From Paratinospora sagittata (taxonomy: Eukaryota > Streptophyta > Magnoliopsida > Ranunculales > Menispermaceae), in the NCBI GenBank assembly GCA_035771175.1, contig CM069607.1:6631501-6695500 (forward strand): a stretch of DNA of 64,000 nt, written 5' to 3'. Positions 35,565 through 47,068 of the stretch are shown here, piece by piece. Both the position numbers and the translations under genes were made by a program. The notes beneath the pieces are model-generated. The model was not told the origin of the DNA, searched no databases, and saw only the letters and a program-made list of their open reading frames with translations. Position 1 is the stretch's first letter, and each line of letters starts with the position of its first letter.

Positions 35565-35765
35565 AGTCCTCATAACTAGTGCATGTAGGGCCCGACAACT
35601 ATGGCTATAAGCCAACAATGAGACCATGAAGAACTAACAAGTAACAACTATGGTTGCCTCATTATTTTATAATTGGTACGCGGAACTTGAGTCCTTCCTT
35701 TTATGAAAGGGGAAGGGTGTCAACCAGTTGAGCAAGTGCTAGTTGATTACCACACATCCATCTTA
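35565..35765 (-). mobile_element. tRNA-derived SINE-like fragment in a CPS copy 2 intron
   Basis: On the - strand, TAGCACTTGCTCAACTGGTTGACACCC resembles a pol III A box. AAGGACTCAAGTTCCGCGTACC, about 40 bases on, is in B-box position but lacks the canonical GGTTCGA core. No tail is obvious. It may instead be a tRNA-like piece of an LTR. Confidence 0.35.
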
Positions 35766-38299
35766 ACATATGTATTTCTGTTACACTTAAATTGTTTACA
35801 TGTTGTTTCTTTATTGCCCAATATTATGTTTCAAAGAATTGCATATATATATTAATCATACTAATAGATAGCTTATCTAACTAATTTACTCAAAAAATGT
35901 GCAATTTTCTAATGCTGCTTCCATAGAGAATTCAAAGTTTTCCTCATCACCACTGAAGCATTTAGCCTCTTCAACAGAGAATGAAGGGAACAAGCCAAAG
36001 AAAAATGGTAGTATTGTGTTTTATATATGATTTGATTAATAGGAGAATTAAATGAAAAATACTAATCGAATAGGTGTACAAATCCATGTAAGTATTGAGA
36101 TATTATACATATTGAGGGAGGAAAGAAGAAAATCTTGAAGAGGGGAGCTAAGAATAAATTTGCCTTATCAGTTCTCACTCTCATTTGATATCTAAATTGC
36201 ATTTCAATCTTAATTGTACTTGGGATTCCAACAGCTAGAAGAATAAAGCAGGATACACTGAATTCCAAGCTTCTTGGTAAAATCATGATATGCTAATTAT
36301 CATGCATGATGTAGAGCTAATTTTCAAGATATCAATGGAACTAACATTAAAAATCTGTGGATGTGTAGGCATGATGCGACACAGTCTACGAATTATTATT
36401 CAATGGCAAGACATGGCTATTGAGGCAAATGAACAACAGGGAGGAGTACTATTAGAAGTGAGATCACTTCTTATTCCTGTTCCTATATATGAACTAGAAT
36501 TGATTTTGTTAACTAGTGACATAAACTCATATTTTGTATTTTGATCTTAAAGGTTTTCGAGTTGAATGAGACAGAGAAACGAATAGATGCTATCAAGGAG
36601 AGATTGCAGGCAATTGAAGATGGAGAATTGAGCATCTCTGCTTATGACACTGCTTGGGTTGCAATGGTTAAAGATATTAATGGAAGTGATAATGTTCCTC
36701 AGTTCTCTTCCAGTGTTCAATGGATTACTAAGAATCAGCTCCCTGATGGTTCTTGGGGTGATCGAGATTTCTTCTCCCCTTACGATCGCTTAATTAGCAC
36801 TTTAGCTTGCATAGTTGCGCTAAAAACATGGAGCCTTTGCTCTGAAAGATGCGAAAAAGGTAGAAATAAACTAATGTATACATCTTGCAATCAGTTCTTA
36901 ATTGATTAATTACGCGTTCCCACCTCCTCCTTTATCATTCTTTGATTTATTTATTTATTTATTTTCTTTGGTAGGACTCTTGTTTCTTCGAAAAAACTTG
37001 CACAAACTAAACGATGAAGACCCTGAGCACATGCGAAGTGGCTTTGAGGTTAGATTTCCTTCTCTTATTGAAAGGGCTCAAAATCTAGGACTTGAAGTTC
37101 CCAAGAATTCTCCAACAACCTTGCTATTTAGTTTGGAAGGGATGACTAGTTATTTGGATTGGGAAAGGCTTCTGAAGTTGCAGCACCCAAATGGGTCATT
37201 CTTATGTTCGACGTCAGCAACTGCATTTGCTCTTATGCTACTAAAGATGAGAAATGCTTGAAATATCTAATGACTATAGTTGAGAGATTCAATGGAGGAG
37301 GTAAAGGCCAGAACCAATCGTGTTTTCCTACTCTTCACTTTCTCAGCTATTGATGATGCAGTTTTGTTCAATAGTACCACATAGCTACCCCAACGATATA
37401 TTTGAGCGTCTTTGGGTTGTTGACCGCTTGCAACGTCTAGGAATATCTCAATATTTCATATCAGAAATCTAAGAATGTCTTGATTATGTCCATAGGTATA
37501 TTGATTTATTTATATGTACAGAACTTGCTTCATATCAAATTGCTTATCTTGTAGTCTACCTCTTCTAATAGCACTGCACTTCAGGTATTGGTCACCGAAA
37601 GGAATTAGTTGGTCTAGAGATACAATTGAGCTTGACGTAGATGACACGTCCATGGCTTTTAGGACTCTCCGATTGCATGGTTATGAGGTTATTGCACGTA
37701 AATCAACAATCATATCTAACAAGTCAAAATGTTGTAAAGCCTTAATAATTAATCAATATTCTTCTGACCATAATTTTTGGATTTGATGGCAGATGCATTT
37801 GAACATTTTGAGAGAGGAGGTGAGTTCTTTTGTTTTGTTGGGTAGTTGAGCCAAGGAGTCACTGAAATGTTGAGTTTGTACAGAGCTTCTCAAGTGTTGT
37901 TCCCTGGAGAGAGGATCCTAGAAGAAGCAAAGAAATTCACATATAAATTCCTTAAGAAGAAACATTCCTTGGGACAAATGGCAGACAGATGGATAATCAC
38001 CAAGGACTTGGCAGTAGAGGTAAGTTACATATTTTAAGTTTACATGCATCTTGATCTGTGATCCGTGACATCAAAAATAATAGAGCTATATAGTAAATGT
38101 CCATTTATCCTTTCTTTTCATTAAAACAGAGCTTAATTTTTGCCTCAAATTGTGTTTAAATAATAAAATGAATAGTAATGGATTAGTGCAACTTCGAATG
38201 TACCAGGTACAAAATTGTCTGGAGGTTCCCTTCTATGCTAGCTTACCTTGAATAGAGACAAGATACTACATAGAAAAGCGCACAATCGATGTGAGACTA

Positions 38300-40806
38300 A
38301 TCTCTGAAGTTGAACCCACCGATAGTAAGTCCCAAGCTCAACACCTCCTATATATAGATGCATCAACCCTCATAGCGAAGCTCATTTTGGCTCACCCCTC
38401 ACCCTACAAGATATCGTCCCCTCCTAATTAGTGCCCCTATGTTGACCATTTGGCCAATGGGCACACAATGTGCCTTAAAGATTGGTCTCGAAGGGGGGTT
38501 TTGTTTTTTTTCCTGGAAAAATATCTCTTGCTAATGTACAGAGTGATGCTCTATATGTGGCTTAATTTAGAAGAACAAATAGTTGACATGAGATTAATAT
38601 CTCAAGTTGAACCTACCAACAACATTTGCAATATAGATATGTAGTGAAGTTGAAACTTCATAAATTTGTATAATTATATTTGTAATTTTTTTATGAACGT
38701 TTTTGAGTTCAATGAGATAGAGAAACGAATCGGTGCAATTAAGGAAAAGTTGCAAGCAATTGACGACGGAAATACCAGCATCTCAGCTTATGACACTGCA
38801 TGGGTTGCAATGGTGAAAGACATCAATGGAAGTGATGTTCCTCAGTCCCCTTCTAGTCTTCAATGGATTATTAAGAATCAGCTCCCTGATGGTTCTTGGG
38901 GTGATCGCAGTTTCTTCTCCTCTTTTGATCGTTTACTTTGCACTTTAGCTTGTCTAATCGCTTTGAAGACATGGAACATCTGCCCTGAAAATTGTAAGAA
39001 AGGTAGACATTTACCTAATACATACAAAATTTTACATATGTACATATACACACGTCATTTTGTTAATAAATTAAGATCACATGTTTCGTTTCCAATTTAT
39101 GTTCTTTGTTAGGAATGTCTTTCTTTGAACAAAACTTGCACAAACTGAAAGATGAAGACCCTCTACACATGCTAGTCGGCTTTGAAGTTACGCTTCCTGG
39201 TCTTGTTGAAATGGCTCAAAACATGGGGATTGAAGGACCATGGAATTCTTCAACTGCATTTGCTCTTATGCGTACTAAAGATAAGAAATGCTTAGAATAT
39301 TTAAAGAATTTGGTCAAGAAATTCAACGGAGGAGGTAAAAGTAACAGTCACTTACTAATGTTTGATCCCTGCTATTCACTTTCTCAGCTATTGATGATGT
39401 CATAGTTTTGTTCATGATTAGTACCACATAGCTACCCAAAAGATTTATTTGAGCGTGTTTGGGCTATTGACCGCTTGGAACACCTTGGGATATCTCGATA
39501 TTTTAAATCACAGATCAAAGAATGCCTCAATTATGTCTATAGGTATGGTAATTAACTAACTTAACTACCTTGATATGAAATTGCTTTTCTTGATAATCCT
39601 GATTTTTTGCATTTCAGCCATTGGACACCCAAAGGAATTAGTTGGACAAGGGAAAATACAAGTGTGCCTGATGTTGATGACACGTCTATGGCTTTTAGGT
39701 TTCTTCGGTTGTATGGTTATAACGTTAATACCGGTAAATCAAAAATCTTATCTCACAGTTCAAAATGCTACAAAGCTATGATGATTGATATTCTTGCCTG
39801 ACCTTAAAAAATTTTGGAACCTTGATGCAGATGCATTTGAACATTATAAGAAAGGGGGTGAGTTCTTTGTTATGTTGGACAGTTGAGCCAAGGAGTAACT
39901 GACATGTTTAGTTTGCACAAAGCTTCTCAAGTGTTGTTCCCAGGAGAAAAGATCCTAGAAGAAGCAAATGAATTCACAACCAAGTTCTTGAAATAGAGAC
40001 TTGCTTTAGGAAAAATGGCAGATAAATGGCTTGTCAGCAAAGACATGGCATTAGAGGTAAATCAAGAAACTAATATATATAAGATGTTACATGCATCTTT
40101 ATCTTAATGGTTGGTCATCATTTACATTAATCATAGAACAACATAAAGCTACTCAAGAATTGCTAATTATCATTTCTTTCCCTAAAAAGGAAGAAATTGA
40201 AGCAATGAATGTAAATTAAATAGATTCATATATGGGACTAACTTTAACTTTTCAATGTGTTGTTTCAAATGAAAATTAATGGATCACGTGTATTAGGTGC
40301 AAACTGTTCTGGAGGTTCCATTCCATGTTGTGTTGCCCCGCATAGAAAGCCGATACTACATGGATCAGTATGTTGGAGATAGCGATGTGTGTATTGGGAA
40401 AGTTACTTGCAGGTATTTGATAAAAATAAAAATAAAAATAAAAAGTCAAGATTTTCTGATATGCAAAGGCACTAATTCCCTTCTAATATAGAGGTAAAAA
40501 AAAAGTCCAAATTTCCATTTAGTTTGAAATTCATAATTTTGTATTGCTCTGGCAATAAAGCAGTTTAGGTATGATTTTGGTCTAATTGGTATCACATTAA
40601 TGTTTTGTGTAGGATGTACAATATATGCAGCGATCTCTACTTAGAACTTGCCAAATTGGATTGCAACCATTGCCAAAAGTTGCATAAGTTGGAATGGGTT
40701 GATATTCTAAGGTTAGTCTAAAGTTCAAGAATAAAGTGGAAAAAAGACATTCCTTGAAATATGAAATGTCCTGTAATTATTTGTACAAAACAATTAAATG
40801 CCCCTT
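38300..40806 (+). pseudogene. CPS copy 3, partial recent duplicate of copy 1, pseudogene
   Basis: From about 38,308 the sequence matches copy 1 (22,838 onward), introns included, with few differences. It begins inside the intron before the third exon, so the 5' exons are missing. The acceptor AAG before VFE is changed to AAC (38,696-38,698). Recognisable exons are 38,699-39,002, 39,113-39,334, 39,422-39,542, 39,618-39,733 (DVDD kept), 39,831-40,056, 40,297-40,412 and 40,613-40,711. An in-frame deletion joins GPWNS to STAFALM and removes the LLFSLEG region. One T is lost near 39,868, causing a frameshift. TAG stands in FLK*RL near 39,995. The copy stops at 40,806 in an intron, where a gypsy LTR begins. 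Confidence 0.92.
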
Positions 40807-41159
40807 TGTAATCCCCTGAAAAAAAAATCTAAAAAAATATACTTCCCAATTTTATTGAATGTCACCCTCAAAAATCTGCAATCTCGCTATTTCATTCTCG
40901 CCATGACTCCTTACTCTTTCGCCCTACAATCGCGCCAACAAGAAATGTTTTTGTTGAAATCCAAACCTCTCCTGCTTTGGTTCGTCGTATGAAACTCAAT
41001 CACGCCCAAACCTCTTTCTGCTCTGGCTGCTCTCGTCCATCGTCGAAAATCGCCAAACTCCTCTCTCTCCGCTGCAACTCGCCGCTGCAACTCTCCGCTA
41101 CAACTCGCCGTGGTTCTCTACTCTCTCCTCTGTCTCTCTGAATCTTGCCTCTCTCTTCT

Positions 41160-41426
41160 CTCTTGCTCGAAACCTACATCAAAGATTCCACCGAGAAATC
41201 GCGCATGTTCCGCGCGATGGAGACCCTCCCTTGCGTCGCGAAGAAAGCCGATTGGGCGCTCCGGTGGATCGACGCATCGAAAAAGTTCGCGGAGCGGATT
41301 GTAGCCTTCGCTTGCGTCGAAGGGATCTTCTTCTCCAGCAGCTTCTACGCGATCTTCTGGTTGAAGAAGCGAGGGTTAATGTCGGGTTTGATGTTCTCGA
41401 ACGAGTTGATTTCGCTAGACGAGGGT
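41160..41426 (+). pseudogene. RNR2: Captured fragment of ribonucleotide reductase small subunit (R2)
   Basis: An 89-codon stretch encodes [20 protein letters not shown], then [43 protein letters not shown] and [11 protein letters not shown]. These are the central helices of the plant R2 protein, which holds the di-iron tyrosyl-radical site and partners R1 to make deoxyribonucleotides. The fragment ends at DEG, just before the conserved His that normally follows, and then becomes unrelated. It lacks R2's N-terminal third and C-terminus, so no enzyme could result. It is GC-rich against an AT-rich background and has no intron. It lies inside the LTR that starts at 40,807, so it is best explained as a transduplicated host exon. 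Confidence 0.88.
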
Positions 41427-41474
41427 TCGCCGATGGTGGTTGCTCAAAACGAGAAGTTCTCTGGACTCCTTTGA

Positions 41475-41815
41475 CACTGATTTGGTATGGGAAATGCAGC
41501 TTCAATGGTGAATCATGTATCCTGCAATGGCGAGTGGAGCAACTCATCAATTCAGCAACTCAAATCAGATACGGTCATAGAGGTTGCAATTGTATTCCTT
41601 TTGCTTTTCGACCAATTCCAGTTGAAGCCATTGAATCAACTGGAATCCAAGTCCTTGAACAAAGTTTGAGGATAATGTTTCCCCGGTTTTGGCACAGCTT
41701 GTGAAAGATTAGCAAGCATGGGCATCTGGTGACACGTCAAGGCAACCTCTTGGAACGGGTGAAATCTGATATTGCATTCGCCATGTGCCAACTTAATGAT
41801 TTGATCCTTGGTTGA
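41475..41815 (+). other. Unrecognised segment downstream of the R2 fragment
   Basis: Two short + strand frames run on: 41,487-41,669 (begins MGNAASMVNHVS) and, in another frame, a stretch around 41,670-41,760 (VSPVLAQLVKD, then a stop, then QAWASGDTSRQPL). They have codon-like composition but match no family I know. They may be a second captured host fragment or LTR sequence. Confidence 0.3.
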
Positions 41816-42995
41816 GTACTAGGCGTAACGAGAAATTTAAGTGATTTGGAATTTAGCGATTTAGGTGGGGATGATTCTATGCCTTCATAATATTTTATTT
41901 GATATATAGATGGGAATGTTAAATTAATTAGGTCTATAGTATTATTAGATTGCTTATGCATGTCTATTGTACATGATTATATATATACCATGTTGTGATT
42001 GTTAGCCATGATGATATGTGTGTCAACATGATTTTTGTTCTGATTAAATGATAATTGGATGCATGCAATTCATGTGGTAATTAAATTCATTTATAAATTA
42101 TAATGCCTGATAATGAAACGTATGACTTGGAATATTGGCATAGTAAGGTTCATGCGTTAATACTATTATATTTGGCATTGTGACATGATACTATGTGTAG
42201 TGGAATTTGAATATGGCTTGTGAATACAATTAATATCATACTTAGGTTGTATGTATGGTGTGACATCATTAAAGAACATAATTAAGATAAGAATTACACA
42301 TATGGGGTAGTTATTCTAAGGAATACCGCCATTAATTATTATGGGGCAGTTATTCTAAAGAATATCGCCAATGTTTATTATGGAGCGATTATTCATGATG
42401 AACATCGCCAACGAGTTTCTAATTTTTGGGTAGTGCCACCCTGGGTTTGATTTCCTAAAGGTCCGTGTTTCAGAACGTGATAAAATTCTCAACGCAAACA
42501 ATTTAATGTTGCAACGATAAATGTCTGAAACTTGTTTGTAATGTTCTTGTGTATATATCATAATAAAATGTTGTGAATTGTTTAGATGACCCACTGGGCT
42601 TTCAAGCTTACTCTTATTTTTCACATGCAGGTACTTAGAAAATAAAGTAGCAAGTTGTGATGTGGTTTAGTGATAGGGGTAGGATGGTAATCTGGACAAT
42701 ATTTTAATTTGTGAATGAGTTAATTACTTGTTTAACTTTGTGAACTTTTACTTAATAAGGGTTGTATTGACATTAGAAATTTTGATAAAACCTTATTATG
42801 ATTATTGAAGGGATCATGATTTACTTTAAATATATGTGCTTTGGACTTGAATTCATTAATTCTATTTGATGAATGTATTTAAATGTTGTGTCCATAATGA
42901 ATGGACAAGGGCAAGTACCCTTGTATGAAGATGAAGATGGGTATGAAGATGAAAGGGTATTCGTTGATCTTAACCAGTAAGTTGGTTAGAAGAAT

Positions 42996-43286
42996 ACATG
43001 AAGACATAACTTGTTCTCCTAATGCAAATGTTTTTAGGGCCTACTACCTCATCTTTGACTTTCAGCATATTAATAATTCATTTTAATGATATTATTTCAA
43101 TAATCTAATTCGAATTCTGTAAATATCAACAGGCAATTCTAGCGACGTAATAAAAAATGAAGTCTACTACTCTTGAAGCATCAAGTCCGTAGAGTCCTCG
43201 ACAATTATATCCACCGATCTCAACCCAATAAAGATAAGTCATTCCTATCATAATACTTTATGATTGTATTTTGTCTTCTCCTTATT
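42996..43286 (+). repeat. ~290-bp direct repeat, copy 1
   Basis: It begins ACATGAAGACATAACTTG and ends GTATTTTGTCTTCTCCTTATT. The second copy is at 43,999-44,284. It abuts the break in the gypsy LTR at about 42,985. Confidence 0.9.
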
Positions 43287-43998
43287 GTTGTGACACATAT
43301 AACTATATCGAACAAATATTTGGCGTATCTTTATCAGGTTTCGTATATGGAATCAGGATTATACACGTTTCCCAAATTATAAAATATCAAGATAAGTCCT
43401 ATTTTTTTCTACAAGTTCCACGATAACATGTTCATGAAATTATTAGGATAGCACTAAATGCAGATTCTTTTTTTCAAGATAATGTTTGAAAAGTTAGAAT
43501 TAAAGATGCCTAAGTGTGAATATAGGTTTTCACAAAAAATGGAGCACGATTACAAAGTGTGTAATCCGTCAAAGCTCAAAGAGTACTATTCCCTAATCTC
43601 CAACGAATCAAGATACGAACTTCTCCCACAATCGTTTGATATGGTACTATTGTATTGTAAATATTTTCTCTTCCTATTCCATTGCCTAGTAGTATGGTTT
43701 GCATAATTATAACTAATCTCTTAAAATAGTTTCAAAATCTGATGCTTATGTAAAGGAAGCGACATTTCCGAGAGAGCGCAAAACCACCAATCACGAAGAT
43801 AAGTCATTCAACCTTCCGTTTCTTCTTAACTATCTTCTCATATTTCCGTTTTGCAACGTACTTCTTCAAAGTGACGTTCGATTAGTCCGAACAGAAAGAA
43901 CTTATTATGTAATGCCGATTAAACAACGATTTTTAGGTAATGGGAGCTATGCACACACAGTTCAATAAAACGAAATGAGTTCAAGTTTTCAACCAAGG
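43287..43998 (+). other. Sequence between the two direct repeats
   Basis: About 710 bases with an 82-codon frame at 43,458-43,706 (contains PKCEYRFSQKMEHDYKVCN and SNESRYELLPQSFD). I do not recognise it. Its position just before a Helitron and a DUF1985-type gene suggests a further captured gene piece. Confidence 0.35.
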
Positions 43999-44284
43999 AC
44001 ATGAAGAGTAAGTTGTTCTCCTAATACAAATGTTTTAAGGGCCTGCTACCTCATCTTTGACATTCAGCATATTAATAATTCATTTTAAAGATATTATTTC
44101 AATAATCTAATTCAAATTCTGTAAATAATAGGCAATACTAGCGAAGTAATAAAAATGAAGTCTACTACTCTTGAAGCATCAAGTTCGTAGAGTCCTCGAC
44201 AATTATGTCCATCGATCTCAACCCAATAAAGATAAGTTATTCCTATCATAATACTTTATGATTGTATTTTGTCTTATCCTTATT
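43999..44284 (+). repeat. ~290-bp direct repeat, copy 2
   Basis: It matches 42,996-43,286 with a few substitutions and small indels. Its last base is followed directly by Helitron coding sequence (YTIEFQKRGLPHAHIL). Confidence 0.9.
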
Positions 44285-47068
44285 CTACACAATAGAGTTT
44301 CAGAAAAGAGGGCTACCTCATGCTCATATACTACTTTTTTTGAATGCTGCTGAAAAGTATCCTAACCCAATTGAAATTGACAAAATAATCTCGGCTGAAA
44401 TCCCTAATAATGAAATAGATCTTATAGGATACAATGCTGTTGCACAATTTATGATGCATGGTCCATGTGGACGAGCACACATTAATGCATCGTGTATGAC
44501 AAAAAATGGATGTTCTAAACACTTTCCTAAGAAGTCTCAAAGTGAAACTACAGTGGATGAAAACGACTTTCCAATATACCGTAGAAGAGATGATTCAAGA
44601 TTTGTTGTGAGGAATCGCTTAAAACTTGATAATAGATTTGTAGTACCACACAATATTGATTTGGTGGTAAAGTACCAAGCACATATAAATGTTGAATGGT
44701 GTAATAGATCAAGGTCAATCAAGTATTTATTTAAATACATAAACAAAGGGCCTGATCAAGCTAGAGTAGTCTTAGAAGAGAATGTACATAATAATGGAGA
44801 TAACATAACCGATATTCAGAAAACCGATGAAATAAAGTCATTTATGAATTGTCGTTATGTTTCTGCATCCGAAGCATGTTGGCGAATATATAAATTTGAC
44901 ATTCATCATCGAAGCCCTGGTATTGAAAGATTGGCTTTCCATCTACCAGATGAACATGCTGTGACTTTTACAGATAATGATTGCCTAGATAATGTTGTTA
45001 ATCGAAATGGTGTAGATAAGACTATGTTTACTCAGTGGATGAAAACAAATGAAATGTATGATGATGCTAGAGAGTTGACTTATGGAGACTTTCCAACAAA
45101 ATGGGTATGGCATCAAACATGCAAGGAATGGCGAAGAAGAAAACAAGGAAAATGTGTTGGGCGCATCTTTTATGCCCATCCCACGTCAGGTGAGAAATTT
45201 TACCTTAGAATGCTGCTTAATGTTATTAAAGGAGCATGCAGTTTTGAAGAAATAAGAACAATTGCTGGGGTAATCCAACATATAAAGCTACATGCTATGC
45301 ACTTGGCCTATTAGATGGAGACAAAGAATGGCATGATGCAATTCTTCAAGCAGCACAGTGGTCAACAGGCAATCAGTTGAGGGAATTATTCGTGACCCTA
45401 TTATTATTTTGTGATGTTTCTAAGCCATTAAAACTATGGGACGAAAATTGGAATTTATTAGGCGAAGATATTTTGTTTCGCCAAAAGAATATTTTAGGGT
45501 TTGAAGATTTGCAGTTAACAGACTTACAATTGAAGAACTATACTCGTTATGAGAATGAGAAGATTCTAGAAAGAAACAATAGATCTCTTAAAGAGTTCCC
45601 GCCGTTGCCTTACCAGTTACTACATTGATTCACGACTTGAGTAACAGGTTGATCACAGAAGAACTGTCATATGATAGAGCAAAATTGAAAGAGGAATACC
45701 TACAAATGCATGGAGGATTAAATGAAAAGCAAAAAAAAGTGCATGATGCTATTATCCACTCTGTTGAACAAAAAATGTGGTGAGCTTTATTTTGTGTCAG
45801 GTGCAGGGGGAACAGGCAAGACATATTTATACAAGACCATCATTGGACGTATAAGAGCAGAAGGAAACATTGTACTAGCGGTTGCATCTTCGAGCATTGC
45901 CGCGTTATTACTACCTGGTGGAAGAACTGCTCATTCAAGGTTTGCAATTCCAATTGATATCACTGAGACATCAACATGTAAAATTCGTCAAGGAACACAA
46001 TTGGCAAATTTAATGAAAAAAACAAGCTTGATTATTTGGGATGAGGCACCTATGGACCATCGATATATTTTTGAAGCTGTTGATAGAACATTAAAAGATA
46101 TTCTTCGGTTTGATGATGGTTATTCGTCTGAGAAACCTTTTGGGGGAAAAACTGTTATCTTAGGAGGCGACTTTAGACAAATACTACCAGTTATAAAAAA
46201 TGGTAGTAAAGAAGATGTTATGGCTGCCTCAATTAAAAGATCGCATTTGTGGGACCAATGTAATGTCATTGTTCTTACTGAAAATATGAGAATCAGAGAT
46301 AAATCAACCTTTACAGAGTGGGTGCATTCAATCAGAGATGGAACATTGCCAAAGGTTGCCTTAGGTAATGAACAAGAACCAACCTCGATTAAAATACCTG
46401 CAGATCTGCTTATAACTGGTGGAGATGATCCAATTGCAGCTATTGTCACAAGTACTTATCCTGATTTATTGAGACATCTCAAAGATCCAACATATTTAAT
46501 ATCCAGGGGAATACTAACCCTAACAAATGACATGGTTGATGAAATTAACTGTTTTGTAATGAAATCTCTTCCAGGAGAACAAGTAACTTATTTGAGCTCT
46601 GATACTATTTGCAAGTCTTCAAGACACATTCACGACCAAGATACATTATTTTCGGTTGAGTTCTTAAACAGTTTGAAATTCCTTGGTCTTCCAAATCATT
46701 CATTAGATTTAAAAATTGGTGTTCCTGTAATGTTATTGCGGAATATTAACCAGAGTGTAGGCCTGTGCAATGGAACGCGATTAATTATCACTCAATTAGC
46801 ACCCTGGGTAATTGAAGCAAAAGTAATGATTGGATCAAACATCGGTGCAAAAGTCTTTATCCCAAGAATTATGATGTCTGCAACAGAATCAAAATGGCCT
46901 TTTATTTTGAAATGTCTCCAGTTTCTACTACGTGTTGCATTCTCCATGACAATCAATAAAAGCCAAGGTCAAACATTTGAGCATGCGGGCATATATTTAC
47001 CAAAGCCTGTATTTAGTCATGGGCAATTATATGTTGCCGTCTCAAGAGTTACATCACGAGACTCTTAA
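44284..47068 (+). pseudogene. Helitron Rep-helicase pseudogene, 5' truncated
   Basis: Rolling-circle transposition protein. The Rep part shows the HUH motif as GLPHAHIL at the very start and the two-tyrosine site as IKYLFKYINKGPD (about 44,720-44,760), so the catalytic motifs survive. The N-terminal zinc-finger part is missing. A frameshift near 45,270 interrupts the region before WHDAILQAAQW, and a second near 45,615 precedes the helicase. The PIF1-like helicase (45,722-47,068) has Walker A GAGGTGKT, Walker [19 protein letters not shown] and NKSQGQTFE, and ends [11 protein letters not shown] with a stop slightly short of the usual C-terminus. Helitron ends (5' TC, 3' hairpin plus CTRR) were not located with confidence. 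Confidence 0.93.

Larger units (their letters stand above)
34642..38277 (+). pseudogene. CPS copy 2, pseudogene with complete 5' end
   Basis: Exon 1 (34,642-34,720) starts MASQTTSLSLSTATSSSAAA, a Ser/Thr/Ala-rich plastid transit peptide. Exons at 35,289-35,339, 35,927-36,007, 36,235-36,276, 36,369-36,457 and 36,553-36,859 follow in consistent phase. Later exons are 36,975-37,300, 37,375-37,495, 37,585-37,697 (DVDD at DVDDTSMAF), 37,793-38,019 and 38,207-38,277. Lesions: a deletion in the seventh exon fuses KNSP to TTLLFSLEG, removing the exon end, an intron and the next exon start; one base is missing near 37,236; TAA replaces a Lys codon near 37,471; TAG replaces Gln in VG*LSQG near 37,844; TGA replaces Arg in LP*IE near 38,250. 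The gene ends at about 38,277 in the next duplication, so the C-terminal third is absent. Confidence 0.9.
40807..42985 (+). repeat. 5' LTR of a gypsy element, inserted in CPS copy 3
   Basis: It starts TGTAATCCCCTGAAAAAAAAATC immediately after CCCCTT, the sequence that in copy 1 continues CTAATGTGG, so the insertion site is exact. The same first ~30 bases recur at 60,484 after a polypurine tract. Its 3' half (41,820-42,980) matches the - strand LTR at 5.45-6.85 kb. Its 5' half contains a host ribonucleotide reductase gene fragment. The LTR's own 3' end is not reached; the match stops near 42,985, where a different repeat begins. Confidence 0.7.

Noticed and set aside
22291..40806. Bifunctional (class I plus class II) diterpene synthase
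   Set aside because: Copy 1 has DVDD but no DDxxD or NSE/DTE-type motif in the C-terminal exons.
41179..41550. 123-codon - strand frame rich in Arg and Ser
   Set aside because: It is antisense to the ribonucleotide reductase fragment, whose + strand translation matches a known family; the composition is a by-product of GC-rich codons.
41231..41704. 157-codon + strand frame overlapping the R2 fragment
   Set aside because: It is out of frame with the R2 match and has no domain.
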